Shown here: positions 15,032 to 22,520 of the stretch, piece after piece
How positions within the stretch are numbered: position 1 is the first letter of the stretch
Layout of the letters: each line of letters begins with the position of its first letter
Assembly (NCBI GenBank): GCA_028818385.1
Contig: JAPPNY010000080.1
Span: 1 to 22,520, forward strand
Reading direction: 5' to 3'
Origin: Spirochaetaceae bacterium
Lineage (GTDB): Bacteria > Spirochaetota > Spirochaetia > SZUA-6 > Bin103
DNA: 22,520 nucleotides
The notes under the pieces: model-generated
What the model saw: only the letters and a program-made list of their open reading frames with translations
What the model was told of the DNA's origin: nothing
Database searches by the model: none
Translations under genes and position numbers: made by a program

Positions 15032-15817
15032 ATGTCTTTCGAGTTGACCGGGGCGCAGCGCGAGTTCTTCGCCACGTTCGGCTACCTGCACCTGCCGGGG
15101 CTGTTCGCGGACGAGTTCCCGCGGATCGAGGACGCCTTCGAGGAGCTCATCCGCAGCCGCGGCGGCGACGGCCATGACGGCCGCGAGCGGCTCTCGGTGG
15201 CGCCGTTCCTGAACCACAGCGAGTACCTGTGCAGCCTGCTGGACGACGAGCGCCTGCACGGCGTCGCCAGCGCGGTGTGCGGGGACGACTACCAGTACTG
15301 GAACAGCGACGGCAACTACTACGTGGGCGACACCCGCTGGCACTCCGACGGAACGCTGTCCAACCCCGTGGGCTTCGTGAAGCTGGCGCTGTATCTCGAT
15401 CCGGTGGACGCGGCCAGCGGCGCCCTGCGGGTGATACCGGGGAGCCATCGCGAGGGCGAGCCGTATGCCGAGCAGATCGACGAGCAGATCCGCGGTGAGC
15501 GGTTCTGGGGCGGATTGCCGGGCGACCGGATCCCCGCCGTCGCCCTGGCCAGCCGGCCCGGTGACCTGGTGCTGTTCACGCAGGCCCTGAAGCACGGCGC
15601 GTGGGGCGGCGGCACCCGCCGCCGGATGTTCACGATCAACTACACGCGCGCGATAACGCCCGTGGTGCTCGGGCGGTACCGCGACGTGATCGCCAGCCAC
15701 GGCTACAGCAAGGCGGACGTGTTCGGCGATCCGCCCGGCCCGCTGCTGACGGGGGCGCCCGCCCGCCGGCTGGACCACCTGAGCGCGCTCCGGGAGCACA
15801 TCCCGGACGCCGCCTGA
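15032..15817 (+). CDS. Phytanoyl-CoA dioxygenase family (PhyH) protein 2
   Basis: This 261-residue Fe(II)/2-oxoglutarate-dependent oxygenase is much shorter than the PhyH protein at 7796. The iron ligands are H104-x-D106 in TRWHSDGTL and H188 in ALKHGAWGGG. R197 or R198 in GGTRRRMFTINY would hold 2-oxoglutarate. ALRVIPGSHREGEPY (131-145) is the family signature. The N-terminus (QREFFATFGYLHLPGLF) is the typical 'f..dGyl.vpg.f' opening. The gene begins 19 bases after the Asp-box gene and ends 23 bases before the SDR gene, so co-transcription is likely. It may hydroxylate a substrate that the SDR then oxidises. That order is inferred from gene order only. Confidence 0.88.
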   Translation: MSFELTGAQREFFATFGYLHLPGLFADEFPRIEDAFEELIRSRGGDGHDGRERLSVAPFLNHSEYLCSLLDDERLHGVASAVCGDDYQYWNSDGNYYVGDTRWHSDGTLSNPVGFVKLALYLDPVDAASGALRVIPGSHREGEPYAEQIDEQIRGERFWGGLPGDRIPAVALASRPGDLVLFTQALKHGAWGGGTRRRMFTINYTRAITPVVLGRYRDVIASHGYSKADVFGDPPGPLLTGAPARRLDHLSALREHIPDAA

Positions 15818-15840
15818 CCGACCGCCGGGAGGAACCGAAC

Positions 15841-16644
15841 GTGGCCGACAGACAACCGTTCAGCGAAGTCGCCGGCAAGGTCGCCGTGGTGACCGGGGCC
15901 GCCCGAGGACTGGGGCAGGGCACGGCCGAGACGCTTGCCGCGCACGGCGTGCACGTGGTGTCCGCCGACATCCTGCCCGCCGTGCACGAGACCATGGACG
16001 GCATTCGCACGGCCCACCCCGACAACCGGGGCTACTCGCAGGAAACGGACGTGTCCGACGAAGGGGCGGTACGCGACCTGGTGGAGGGCGCCGTCAAGGA
16101 GCTCGGCCGCCTGGACATCATGGTGAACAACGCGGGCACGCACCTCAAAGAAGGTCCCGTCGCCGACATGGACGCCGAGGTCATCGACCGCATCTTCGCG
16201 GTCAACTTCAAGGGCATCTTCTTCGGCTGCAAGTACGCCGCGCGCCAGATGCGGGAGCAGAGGGGTGGCACGATCGTCAACCTGGGATCCTATGGCGGCA
16301 AGCTCGGATTTCCCGAGTACGCCGCGTACTGCTCATCGAAAGGGGCGGTGCACACCCTGACCATCTCCCTGGCCCGCGAGATGGCGCCCTACCACGTCAC
16401 CGTCAACGCGCTCTGTCCGGGGCTGGCCGCCACGGAGATGCACTGGAGCTTCATGCGCGCCGAGGCGGCCAGCCGCGACATGACCTTCGACGAGTTGAAG
16501 ACGGAGGAGCTCGAGAGCATACCCCTGGGCCGCTACGCGGAAGGCCGGGACATGGCCGGCACCATCATGTGGCTGGCTTCCGGCGCCGGCTCCTACGTCA
16601 CCGGCCAGTTGTTGAACCTCAACGGCGGCCTCTACTTCGCCTGA
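15841..16644 (+). CDS. SDR family NAD(P)-dependent oxidoreductase
   Basis: This 267-residue classical short-chain dehydrogenase/reductase has the nucleotide-binding motif TGAARGLG at 18-25, NNAG at 96-99 and catalytic Ser150 in NLGSYGG. Tyr163 and Lys167 are in YCSSK, and the segment after the active site reads ALCPGLAATEM. Asp43 at the end of the second strand (VVSAD) suggests NAD rather than NADP. The start is a GTG at 15841, supported by GGGAGGAA about eight bases upstream. Longer in-frame starts would overlap the PhyH gene. It is probably co-transcribed with its neighbours, oxidising a hydroxyl group on a sugar- or polyol-like intermediate. The exact substrate cannot be told. Confidence 0.92.
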   Translation: MADRQPFSEVAGKVAVVTGAARGLGQGTAETLAAHGVHVVSADILPAVHETMDGIRTAHPDNRGYSQETDVSDEGAVRDLVEGAVKELGRLDIMVNNAGTHLKEGPVADMDAEVIDRIFAVNFKGIFFGCKYAARQMREQRGGTIVNLGSYGGKLGFPEYAAYCSSKGAVHTLTISLAREMAPYHVTVNALCPGLAATEMHWSFMRAEAASRDMTFDELKTEELESIPLGRYAEGRDMAGTIMWLASGAGSYVTGQLLNLNGGLYFA

Positions 16645-16672
16645 TCGTGCGCATCCCTGAGGAGGCCGTGGC

Positions 16673-17917
16673 ATGACCCTGGGCTTGATGGCCAAGGACT
16701 GCGAGATCCGCGTCGACTACGACAAGCTGCGCGCGGACCGGGTCCGCAAGACCAACGAACAGATGCTCAGGGACGGCGTCGCGACGCTGCTGGTGTTCGA
16801 TCCGGACTGGATCCGCTACATCACCAGCACCAGGGTCAACGACTGGGCCAACAACAAGCTGCTGCGCAGCGCCCTGATGGTGGCCGGGCAGCAGCCGGTC
16901 CTGTACGAGCTCGGCAGCGCCATCGCCGCCAAGAAGAAGCTCTGCCCCTGGATCGCCGATCGGATGGTGCCCTCCATCGGCACGTGGCGCGGAGCGTTTC
17001 CCACCGCCGTGGGCATCGAGAACGCGAAGAAGTTCGCGACGATGGTCAAGGACCACCTGACCGAGTTCGGCGTGCAGGACGAGCCGGTGGGGATCGACCT
17101 TGCCGAGGTGCTGATGATCCGCGCGCTGGAAGCCGAGGGCATCCACGTGGTCGACGGCCAGCAGACCCTGCTGGATGCCTCGAAGATCAAGACCGACGAG
17201 GAGGTCGACCTCATCGAGACCTCCATCTCGATCGTCGAGGCGGCCTTCTGGGAGGTGGTCAACCGCACCCGGCCGGGGGTGCGCGAGAGCGACATCGCCG
17301 GATTCATGCGCGAGACCATGTATCGCCTGGGCGCCGAGGAGATCCAGAACATCAACGTGATCTCCGGCGACCGCGCCTACCCGCATCCGCACGACTTCTC
17401 CGACCGCATGCTGCGCATGGGCGACATGCTCTACATCGACGTCGTGAGCGTGTTCAACGGCTACAAGACCTGCTATTACCAGACGTTCGTGGTCGGCAAG
17501 CCGTCCGCGGTGCAGCTCGACGTCTACCAGCGGACCTACGACTGGCTGTTCGACGCGGTCGCCAGGGTGAAGCCCGGCGTCAGCACTGCGGAGATCGCCG
17601 AGGTATGGCCCTCGTACGAGGAGCTGGGGCTGTCGAGCGAGGCCGAGGCGTTCGCCCTGCAGGTCGCGCATGGCATCGGCATCACCCACTGGGGCAAGCC
17701 GGTGATCAGCCGCTTCTTCTCCTTCGATCATCCGGAGGTGATCGAGGAGAACATGGTGATGGCGTTCGAGACCTACTGCGGCAGGGGCAACGACGCCGCC
17801 CGCATCGAGGAGCAGTTCGTGATCACGGCCGACGGCGTCCGGCAGCTCAGCAAGTTCCCCTCGGCCAACCTGATCTCCTGCCCGTGCGTCGGCGCGCTGC
17901 TGCCGGGCATGACCTGA
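16673..17917 (+). CDS. M24 family (creatinase/aminopeptidase P fold) protein with a substituted metal ligand
   Basis: This 414-residue protein has an N-terminal creatinase-like domain (about 1-175) and a C-terminal pita-bread domain. The five metal ligands of M24 peptidases are Asp, Asp, His, Glu and Glu. Here they appear as D256 (YIDVVSV), C267 in place of the second Asp (GYKTCYYQTF against the usual GY.xD.tRTf), H333 (AHGIGITHW), E366 (AFETYCG) and E380 (IEEQFVIT). The usual Arg after the second Asp is also Gln. Standard aminopeptidase activity is thus doubtful. A creatinase-like C-N hydrolase or an altered metal enzyme is possible. The start at 16673 has AGGAGG seven bases upstream. It lies between the SDR and VOC genes in one operon. 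Confidence 0.87.
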   Translation: MTLGLMAKDCEIRVDYDKLRADRVRKTNEQMLRDGVATLLVFDPDWIRYITSTRVNDWANNKLLRSALMVAGQQPVLYELGSAIAAKKKLCPWIADRMVPSIGTWRGAFPTAVGIENAKKFATMVKDHLTEFGVQDEPVGIDLAEVLMIRALEAEGIHVVDGQQTLLDASKIKTDEEVDLIETSISIVEAAFWEVVNRTRPGVRESDIAGFMRETMYRLGAEEIQNINVISGDRAYPHPHDFSDRMLRMGDMLYIDVVSVFNGYKTCYYQTFVVGKPSAVQLDVYQRTYDWLFDAVARVKPGVSTAEIAEVWPSYEELGLSSEAEAFALQVAHGIGITHWGKPVISRFFSFDHPEVIEENMVMAFETYCGRGNDAARIEEQFVITADGVRQLSKFPSANLISCPCVGALLPGMT

Positions 17918-17934
17918 GCCTGCGGAGGAAACGG

Positions 17935-18453
17935 ATGGTCCCGCTTGACGCCGGCATCGCGTCGCTCGGCAACTGGAAGCAGCTCGGCTTCGTCGCTCCG
18001 GACGCCAAGGCGATGATGGATCGCCTGAGCGCCGTCGGCTTCGGACCCTTCAAGGTCTACCGCGTCGACAGCGCCGACTGGGAAGGGGTCAACTACCGGG
18101 GCGCCCCCGCCGAGCGGTACGCGCTCGAGGTCTGCATGGCGGCCGGAACCTGGGACGTGGAGATCATCGTGCCCATCCCCGGCGGCGGCAGAACGATCTA
18201 CGGCGAGTACCTGGCCGAGCAGCCGGCCGGCGGCCTCCACCACATCGGCGCGTACCTGGACGCGGACCAGTACGACGCCGCCTACCGCTACCTGGAGGGC
18301 CTCGGGTACGCGCAGATTCAGGGCGGGCCGATCCTGGGCATCGACCGCAACGGCCGCTTCGACTACTTCGAGTCCGATGCGCAACTCGGGCTCACCCTGG
18401 AGCTCCTGGACATGCCGGAGGTCTACGGCACGCCGGACTACGAGTATCCATAG
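17935..18453 (+). CDS. VOC (glyoxalase/dioxygenase superfamily) protein
   Basis: This 172-residue protein contains two beta-alpha-beta-beta-beta modules of the vicinal oxygen chelate fold. The first strand reads WKQLGFVAPD and the third-module strand GGLHHIGAYLDADQYDAA. Candidate metal ligands are Gln16, Glu76 in DVEIIVP, His102 or His103, and Glu156 in LTLELLD. Members of the family isomerise, epimerise or cleave small molecules, and the exact reaction cannot be inferred. The ATG at 17935 is supported by GGAGGAA four bases upstream and lies 17 bases after the M24 stop. The next gene starts 26 bases downstream. Confidence 0.85.
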   Translation: MVPLDAGIASLGNWKQLGFVAPDAKAMMDRLSAVGFGPFKVYRVDSADWEGVNYRGAPAERYALEVCMAAGTWDVEIIVPIPGGGRTIYGEYLAEQPAGGLHHIGAYLDADQYDAAYRYLEGLGYAQIQGGPILGIDRNGRFDYFESDAQLGLTLELLDMPEVYGTPDYEYP

Positions 18454-18479
18454 CCGAAGCCGGTCCCGGTAGGCGCCGG

Positions 18480-19460
18480 TTGTCCTTTCTTCTGCCGCCG
18501 ATCGCCACGTGGGAGCAGTGGGCGGCATCGTTCGACGACGTCAGCGTGTGGCGTCCCGTCGTCGATGCGATCTGCGAGCGGGAGGGCATCGCCTACGACA
18601 CGATTGAGGCTCCCGGGTCGAATACCAACGCGGTGTTCATCCTCGACCGGCGCGTGGTGCTCAAGATCTACAGCCCGTTCTGGGAGGAGTACGCCGTCGA
18701 GCGCCGGCTGATGGAGCTGCTGGAACACGACGCGGCGGTTCCGGTCCCGGCCATCCGGGCGGCAGGTGAGCTTCGGGATCGGAGAGACTGGAGCTATCTC
18801 GCGATGGAGTTCTACGCCGGATGTCCGCTTGATGAGCTGCAGGCGGAGATGACGCAAGCGGCCCTGCTGGAGGTTGCGGCACAGACCGGCCGCATGGTCC
18901 GGCGGCTGCACGCCGTTGACCCGGAGCCGCTGGCCGCCATCGACAAGGGCGAAGCCTGGGACGGCCTGGTCGACCGCCGCCGGCGTGAAGTCCTTCCGGA
19001 GATGATTGAGCGCGGGCTGATCGTGCGAGGCATCGCCCCCGAGTTGGAGGCGCTGTTGGACGAGGCGGTGGCTGCTTCGCGAAGGGCCGGGCGGGTCGTC
19101 GTCCACGGCGATCTGAACGCCGAGCACCTGCTGATGGAAGAGCGCACCGGACGATGGGACGTGTCAGCGCTGATCGACTTCGGGGATGCCCGCATCGGCG
19201 TGCCAGACTACGAGTGGATGCCGCTCTGGCTCGGTCCGTGCAATCGCGACATCGCGGTGATGCGTGCGTTCCTCGAGGGGTACGATCCCCGTCTGCTGGC
19301 CGATGACGCACTGGGGCGGCGGGTCGCCGCCTGGACGCTGCTGCACGACTTCCGCACCGATGCTATCGCCGAGCTGTTCGAAACCAGCGGCGCGATCCGT
19401 CCGGCAGGATCGCTGGACGCCCTGCAGACTCTGGTATGGCCGGAACTCTGGCAGACGTGA
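18480..19460 (+). CDS. Aminoglycoside phosphotransferase (APH) family kinase
   Basis: This 326-residue small-molecule kinase has the protein-kinase-like APH fold. Lys62 in VVLKIYSPF binds ATP phosphates and Glu74 is its likely partner. The catalytic loop reads HGDLNAEHLL (209-218), with Asp211 as base and His216 where the canonical loop has Asn. IDFGDARIG contains Asp233 for magnesium. The family phosphorylates hydroxyls on sugars, choline, homoserine and antibiotics. In this catabolic operon a metabolic role is more likely than resistance. The start is a TTG at 18480, because no ATG lies before the conserved N-terminal segment (PPIATWEQWAASF). It has only a weak ribosome site. The stop overlaps the start of the next gene. 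Confidence 0.82.
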   Translation: MSFLLPPIATWEQWAASFDDVSVWRPVVDAICEREGIAYDTIEAPGSNTNAVFILDRRVVLKIYSPFWEEYAVERRLMELLEHDAAVPVPAIRAAGELRDRRDWSYLAMEFYAGCPLDELQAEMTQAALLEVAAQTGRMVRRLHAVDPEPLAAIDKGEAWDGLVDRRRREVLPEMIERGLIVRGIAPELEALLDEAVAASRRAGRVVVHGDLNAEHLLMEERTGRWDVSALIDFGDARIGVPDYEWMPLWLGPCNRDIAVMRAFLEGYDPRLLADDALGRRVAAWTLLHDFRTDAIAELFETSGAIRPAGSLDALQTLVWPELWQT

Positions 19461-19771
19461 CCATCTCCCTGTACTACAACCCGAAATGCCCTGATTGCGT
19501 GCGTCAGGCGGCCCGGACGGCTCGCCTGGACTGGTTGGGCCGCGTCGAGTTCCGGACCGACGAGTCGCCCCTCGGAGCGGTTCCGGTAGGGGAGATCGTC
19601 GTGGTGGAGAAGCGGAGCGCGCGTGCGTTCACCGGCATCTACGCGACGCGCAAGGTGTGCCAGCAGATTCCCCTGCTGTTCCCCTACGGCCTCGCTCTCT
19701 TCCTGCCCCCGCTTCGAGCGATCGCCGGACGAGGCAAGCCGGGCTGCAACGGAGACGCGTGCGAAATCTGA
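19457..19771 (+). CDS. Small CxxC thiol-oxidoreductase-like protein (DCC/DUF393-like)
   Basis: This protein of about 104 residues begins TISLYYNPKCPDCVRQAAR, a first thioredoxin-like strand and helix carrying the redox motif CPDC at residues 11-14. A middle strand (IVVVEKRSARAFTGIYATR) and a C-terminal helix rich in Leu and Pro follow the layout of DCC (DUF393) proteins. The GTG at 19457 overlaps the APH stop as GTGA, a usual coupling arrangement. An ATG at 19436 would add seven residues and overlap by 25 bases. It is the last gene of the plus-strand operon. It ends CNGDAC, giving a second cysteine pair near the C-terminus. Its redox partner is unknown. Confidence 0.72.
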   Translation: MTISLYYNPKCPDCVRQAARTARLDWLGRVEFRTDESPLGAVPVGEIVVVEKRSARAFTGIYATRKVCQQIPLLFPYGLALFLPPLRAIAGRGKPGCNGDACEI

Positions 19772-19887
19772 AAAACAGGGCGTCAGTCGCAGCGCAGTTG
19801 GGCGGCGGACCCTAGTATACGCTCCCAGTGTTCGCACCCTCGCCCTTAGCGTGCAACCACAAGAGAAAACTGCAAATCTTCCGCTAG
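19772..19887. other. Convergent intergenic gap and composition boundary
   Basis: This 116-base gap between convergent genes contains no ORF I can support and no clear terminator hairpin. It marks the transition from the very GC-rich catabolic locus to the AT-richer DUF262 module. I see no tRNA, direct repeat pair or integrase here that would define an island end. Confidence 0.5.
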
Positions 19888-21633
19888 TCACCGAATCAAG
19901 CGTTGAGTTTCTTCCCAAAGCAGTTTAGCGCGAGAATGGAGATACTGATCGTATCGCGCCTCGATTGGTCCCCGCTTCCTGGTGATTTCATCGTAAGAAA
20001 GCAAGTGCGATTCGACACGACTCCTCAACTCCCTCATTGTCAGCCGAGAATCGAGTTGCCTGAGTTTCTCGAGGTACTCAAACGGTTCCTTGCTACCAAG
20101 AGCTATGTTGGACAGTTTCTGTATAAGAACGATGTTGAATGGTTGATTAATGCGTTCATCGTCCTTCGACAGTCCACCGCGAACCAGACTACGTTTTGTG
20201 AACACGTGATGTCTATCGATCTTTCCGTCCCGCTCCAGGTTCCTTATTCGCTCGGGTGTCATCCTCTCTCCGGTAACCCAATCTAAGGCACCGTCATTCT
20301 TTAGAGATAGCGCTATGAGAGAATTACCCATAGGAGAGCGACTCTTCGTCGCCCCGCGCAAGCTGTCCTCCGAAACCTCATGGTTACTCCCAAACACCGG
20401 TGCGTCCCTCTTTGGATCGCTACCGTCTCTCACTCTCTGTATGTCATCAAGAAGGCACTTGTAATCCGCATACAGCCGATCGTTTGCCTGCATCTCGTAG
20501 CGGTCGGATAGAAACGAACGCCACAGGTACTCCGTAACAAGCCTGATTGCCTTCGCCTTGTAGCCCTGCCTCACACCTCGAAGCTCCTCCTGCAGGGCAG
20601 CGATTACATAGACCGGGGGCACCCGAGGCAATACGTCCGCATTCGGTACACCGTTTTCCTCCAAGAACTGAAGCGTAGATACGAGATCATGCTCAACCCT
20701 ATCGGCGACCTTCGTCCCGTTGCAGAACAGATACTCAACGGCATCGTCGTAGTTGCTATGCTTGGGGGGTGTTCCTCTGCTACCGGACTTGAGGCACCCA
20801 ATCTTCAGTAAGTACTCTCCGATTTCGGAAATCCAACGCTGATCGTCCTCACTGAAGTAGTACTGAATTCGGTCGTGTGCACTATACAGTCGCTGGATCC
20901 GTTCACGCAACTTCAAGGCTGGGTCGATTTGGACGACTTTAGCCACGGCTAAGTCGAACGGCGTGACTCGGACAGATGACCTATTGGTTTCAATGAAAAT
21001 CGTGATTGCCTCGTCGACGCCTATCTGCTCGAATCTGGCGTGCCACAGCTGGTACCGTTCGAGCGGCCCCTTGAAGCGCTGTTCAATGGAACGTCGAAGT
21101 TGGCTGGATCTCTGCGAGTCTCCGGGTATGACGCCCTCGCACCACTCTTCAAGGCGCGTCGGATTGCTCGAGTCATGGTCGGGAGGATCATAGAGAACTC
21201 TCACAGGGATCAGATTTTCTTCGAATTCCTCCCGGTAACTTTTGTAGCCGCGAGCCTTCGGACGGTACTTCACGTCGTCTATCTTGAAGTCCAGGCCGAC
21301 CAAGCTCCGAACGCTGATGTAATACAGTGTGTCGCTTCGTCCCATAAGACCTTGCCATAGCGAGGTCAAGCGCTGCTGGCCGTCCAATATAAGGCTTTGG
21401 ACATGACTGATTTCAGCGTCGTTGTCGAGAATCTGGCGACCGCCGAAACCGGAACCAGTTTGGACAAGTAGCACTGTTCCTGTTGGTTGGTTGAGCAGCA
21501 CGGCTTTCAGAAACGTAGCGGTTCGCCCGGGCTTCCACACGTGGCTACGCTGAAAGTCCGTAAGGGCGATCGTACCGTCGAACATGTCCTTCAACCACTC
21601 GCTGACTGTCTTGCTCTTGTAGTCGGGATTCAT
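19888..21633 (-). CDS. DUF262/HNH protein, GmrSD-like type IV restriction enzyme
   Basis: This 581-residue cytoplasmic protein combines an N-terminal DUF262 (ParB/Srx-like nuclease) domain with a C-terminal HNH-type domain. The DUF262 part has the FQRSHVWKP segment (27-35), the hallmark DGQQR at 84-88, and FIETNRSSVRVTPFDLA (213-229), a variant of the F-E-x-x-N-x-x-x-x-x-L-x-x-x-D-L motif. The C-terminal part has RHHVFTKRSL (474-483), then FNIVLIQKLSNIALG (499-513), matching the His...Asn...Asn layout of GmrD/DUF1524 HNH nucleases. Such proteins cut phage DNA carrying modified bases or act inside other defence systems. The ATG at 21633 overlaps the stop of the preceding gene as ATGA, so the two are coupled. 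Codon use is clearly AT-richer than in the catabolic genes, suggesting horizontal acquisition. Confidence 0.88.
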   Translation of the reverse strand: MNPDYKSKTVSEWLKDMFDGTIALTDFQRSHVWKPGRTATFLKAVLLNQPTGTVLLVQTGSGFGGRQILDNDAEISHVQSLILDGQQRLTSLWQGLMGRSDTLYYISVRSLVGLDFKIDDVKYRPKARGYKSYREEFEENLIPVRVLYDPPDHDSSNPTRLEEWCEGVIPGDSQRSSQLRRSIEQRFKGPLERYQLWHARFEQIGVDEAITIFIETNRSSVRVTPFDLAVAKVVQIDPALKLRERIQRLYSAHDRIQYYFSEDDQRWISEIGEYLLKIGCLKSGSRGTPPKHSNYDDAVEYLFCNGTKVADRVEHDLVSTLQFLEENGVPNADVLPRVPPVYVIAALQEELRGVRQGYKAKAIRLVTEYLWRSFLSDRYEMQANDRLYADYKCLLDDIQRVRDGSDPKRDAPVFGSNHEVSEDSLRGATKSRSPMGNSLIALSLKNDGALDWVTGERMTPERIRNLERDGKIDRHHVFTKRSLVRGGLSKDDERINQPFNIVLIQKLSNIALGSKEPFEYLEKLRQLDSRLTMRELRSRVESHLLSYDEITRKRGPIEARYDQYLHSRAKLLWEETQRLIR

Positions 21634-22520
21634 GTCGCGGCCTTTTGCACGCGCGAAATTAGGTCGTCAACCAAGCAGCAGATTTCTTCATAATCTAAGA
21701 CCGCAAGCTCTATGGACGAGGAGACGTTGCTGAAGCGGCGGAGCATCGTGCGGAGCGTGGAGGCGCTTTGGAGGGGGGTGTCGGGTTCGTCTCGGAGGTG
21801 TTTCGCCAATCCATTGACAAGGGCATCCTGAACGTCTACGGAGCCAAATACGGAGCCGCGGGATACTATCATGGTGACGAGACGTTCCCAATACTCCTGG
21901 CTGCGCCGTACGACTTGCAGCGGTACTTCCCTGGGCTCGACGAGTGAGCCTCGTTCGAGGATGCGAGCTACGAGACGCTCGCGCCACCATGCGCGGCCAA
22001 ATGTAGGGTTCACAAAGACGCTCCTGTTGCCTCTCGCTGCGGGGAGACCGCTCATTCGTCGAAATACGGTTCTCACGCAGTCGTCGATGGCGCTAGAGGA
22101 ACCCCCTCCTTCGGCGTACAACGCACGGTCTATTCTCTCGGCGCCACTCTCATTGTTGCCGCCGTTGGAGGCGAGCCAAGTTGGCTCGGCGATCTTGCCA
22201 GATCTCACGTGCTCAAGGGTCACGGTCGCCCAGAAGGAAACGCGACAGGCGGTTCGTGGGGTCAAATGGCGCAAGACGTCGTACATCCCGCGCTCCTGGT
22301 CTTGGGTTGGTTCCTTAAACGACGACTCCGTTAGTGCTCCATCGAAGAGGGTGGGCATCGCTCCATCTACGTTCCGGACCCTGTCGTCGATAAACGCCAG
22401 AAAGTCGTCCCGTTCCTTGGCGGCTTCGAGGAATTGGCGCTGGGTGTCATCACCCTTCTCTCTAACCCGGGTTATTCGCCCCTGCGTGGCGAGAGCTGGC
22501 TGAATTGAGGATTCGAGGCG
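21630..22520 (-). CDS. Partial gene, coupled partner of the DUF262 protein (possibly DUF6339-like)
   Basis: A frame ending at 21630 stays open to the window edge and encodes at least 296 residues. The first in-frame ATG is at 22358. The 54 codons before it contain no stop and read as natural protein (for example QFLEAAKERDDFLAFIDDRV), so the true start lies outside the window. Visible features are SFWATVTLEHV, an RGNRSVFVNPTFGRAWWRER segment with conserved-looking tryptophans, and helical C-terminal stretches. No signal peptide, membrane segment or nuclease motif is visible. The pattern of a WATxT segment followed by AWWR recalls the uncharacterised DUF6339 family, but that is from memory and tentative. 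The 4-base ATGA overlap and shared AT-richer codon use tie it to the DUF262 gene as one defence-type operon. Confidence 0.7.
   Translation of the reverse strand, partial: RLESSIQPALATQGRITRVREKGDDTQRQFLEAAKERDDFLAFIDDRVRNVDGAMPTLFDGALTESSFKEPTQDQERGMYDVLRHLTPRTACRVSFWATVTLEHVRSGKIAEPTWLASNGGNNESGAERIDRALYAEGGGSSSAIDDCVRTVFRRMSGLPAARGNRSVFVNPTFGRAWWRERLVARILERGSLVEPREVPLQVVRRSQEYWERLVTMIVSRGSVFGSVDVQDALVNGLAKHLRDEPDTPLQSASTLRTMLRRFSNVSSSIELAVLDYEEICCLVDDLISRVQKAAT

Noticed and set aside
13747..15075. Long upstream extension of the second binding-protein gene
   Set aside because: It is a shadow of the divergent Asp-box gene; the signal peptide and ribosome site fix the start at 13746.
16673..17917. 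DMSP lyase (DddP) assignment for the M24 protein
   Set aside because: The additional metal-binding aspartates characteristic of DddP are not present; only the general M24 layout fits.
18480..19460. Antibiotic-resistance gene based on the APH family
   Set aside because: The fold is shared by many metabolic kinases, and its place inside a catabolic operon gives no reason to infer resistance.
1..22520. CRISPR arrays, tRNA/rRNA genes, insertion sequences
   Set aside because: Reading both strands I saw no regularly spaced repeats, cloverleaf-like segments, transposase ORFs or terminal inverted repeats. A dedicated search was not possible.

Overview
The window is a GC-rich bacterial chromosome segment dominated by carbohydrate-uptake and catabolic genes, with a compositionally different defence-like module at its right end. 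Two complete sugar ABC importers lacking an ATPase, several Asp-box (sialidase-fold) proteins and phytanoyl-CoA-dioxygenase-like oxygenases recall environmental or host-associated Spirochaetota. The mature N-terminus of the first binding protein (EGQAEGAA) also looks spirochaetal. That placement is an inference, because the window holds no rRNA, tRNA or other marker gene.

Region 1 (1-3917, + strand): the end of a possible LacI-type regulator is followed by an LplA/LplB/LplC-like importer (binding protein, hairpin, permease, permease). Region 2 (3907-7751, - strand): an alpha/beta hydrolase, a short coding-like remnant and two tandem paralogous Asp-box proteins run convergently into region 1. 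Region 3 (7796-8740, +): a PhyH-like dioxygenase of lower GC content is divergent from the hydrolase. Region 4 (8744-13746, -): a second importer (binding protein, hairpin, UgpA-like and UgpE-like permeases) is followed by a ROK sugar kinase and a class II aldolase homologue, forming an uptake-phosphorylation-cleavage operon. Region 5 (13900-19771, +): a divergent run of seven closely spaced genes encodes an Asp-box protein, a PhyH dioxygenase, an SDR dehydrogenase, an M24 (creatinase/aminopeptidase fold) protein, a VOC protein, an APH-like kinase and a CxxC thiol oxidoreductase-like protein. Region 6 (19888-22520, -): a GmrSD-like DUF262/HNH protein is preceded by an overlapping gene that runs off the window edge. 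This region is visibly AT-richer and is probably an acquired defence island.

Regions 1 to 5 together look like a catabolic locus for an unusual carbohydrate or decorated glycan. Solute is imported, trimmed or recognised by cytoplasmic Asp-box proteins and a hydrolase, oxidised by PhyH and SDR enzymes, and phosphorylated and cleaved by the ROK kinase and aldolase homologue. Several enzymes have lost a textbook active-site residue: the aldolase homologue lacks a zinc-ligand His, the M24 protein has Cys for a metal-ligand Asp, and the ROK kinase lacks the usual Glu before Gly-His. The standard reactions should therefore not be assumed. The substrate cannot be read from the sequence.
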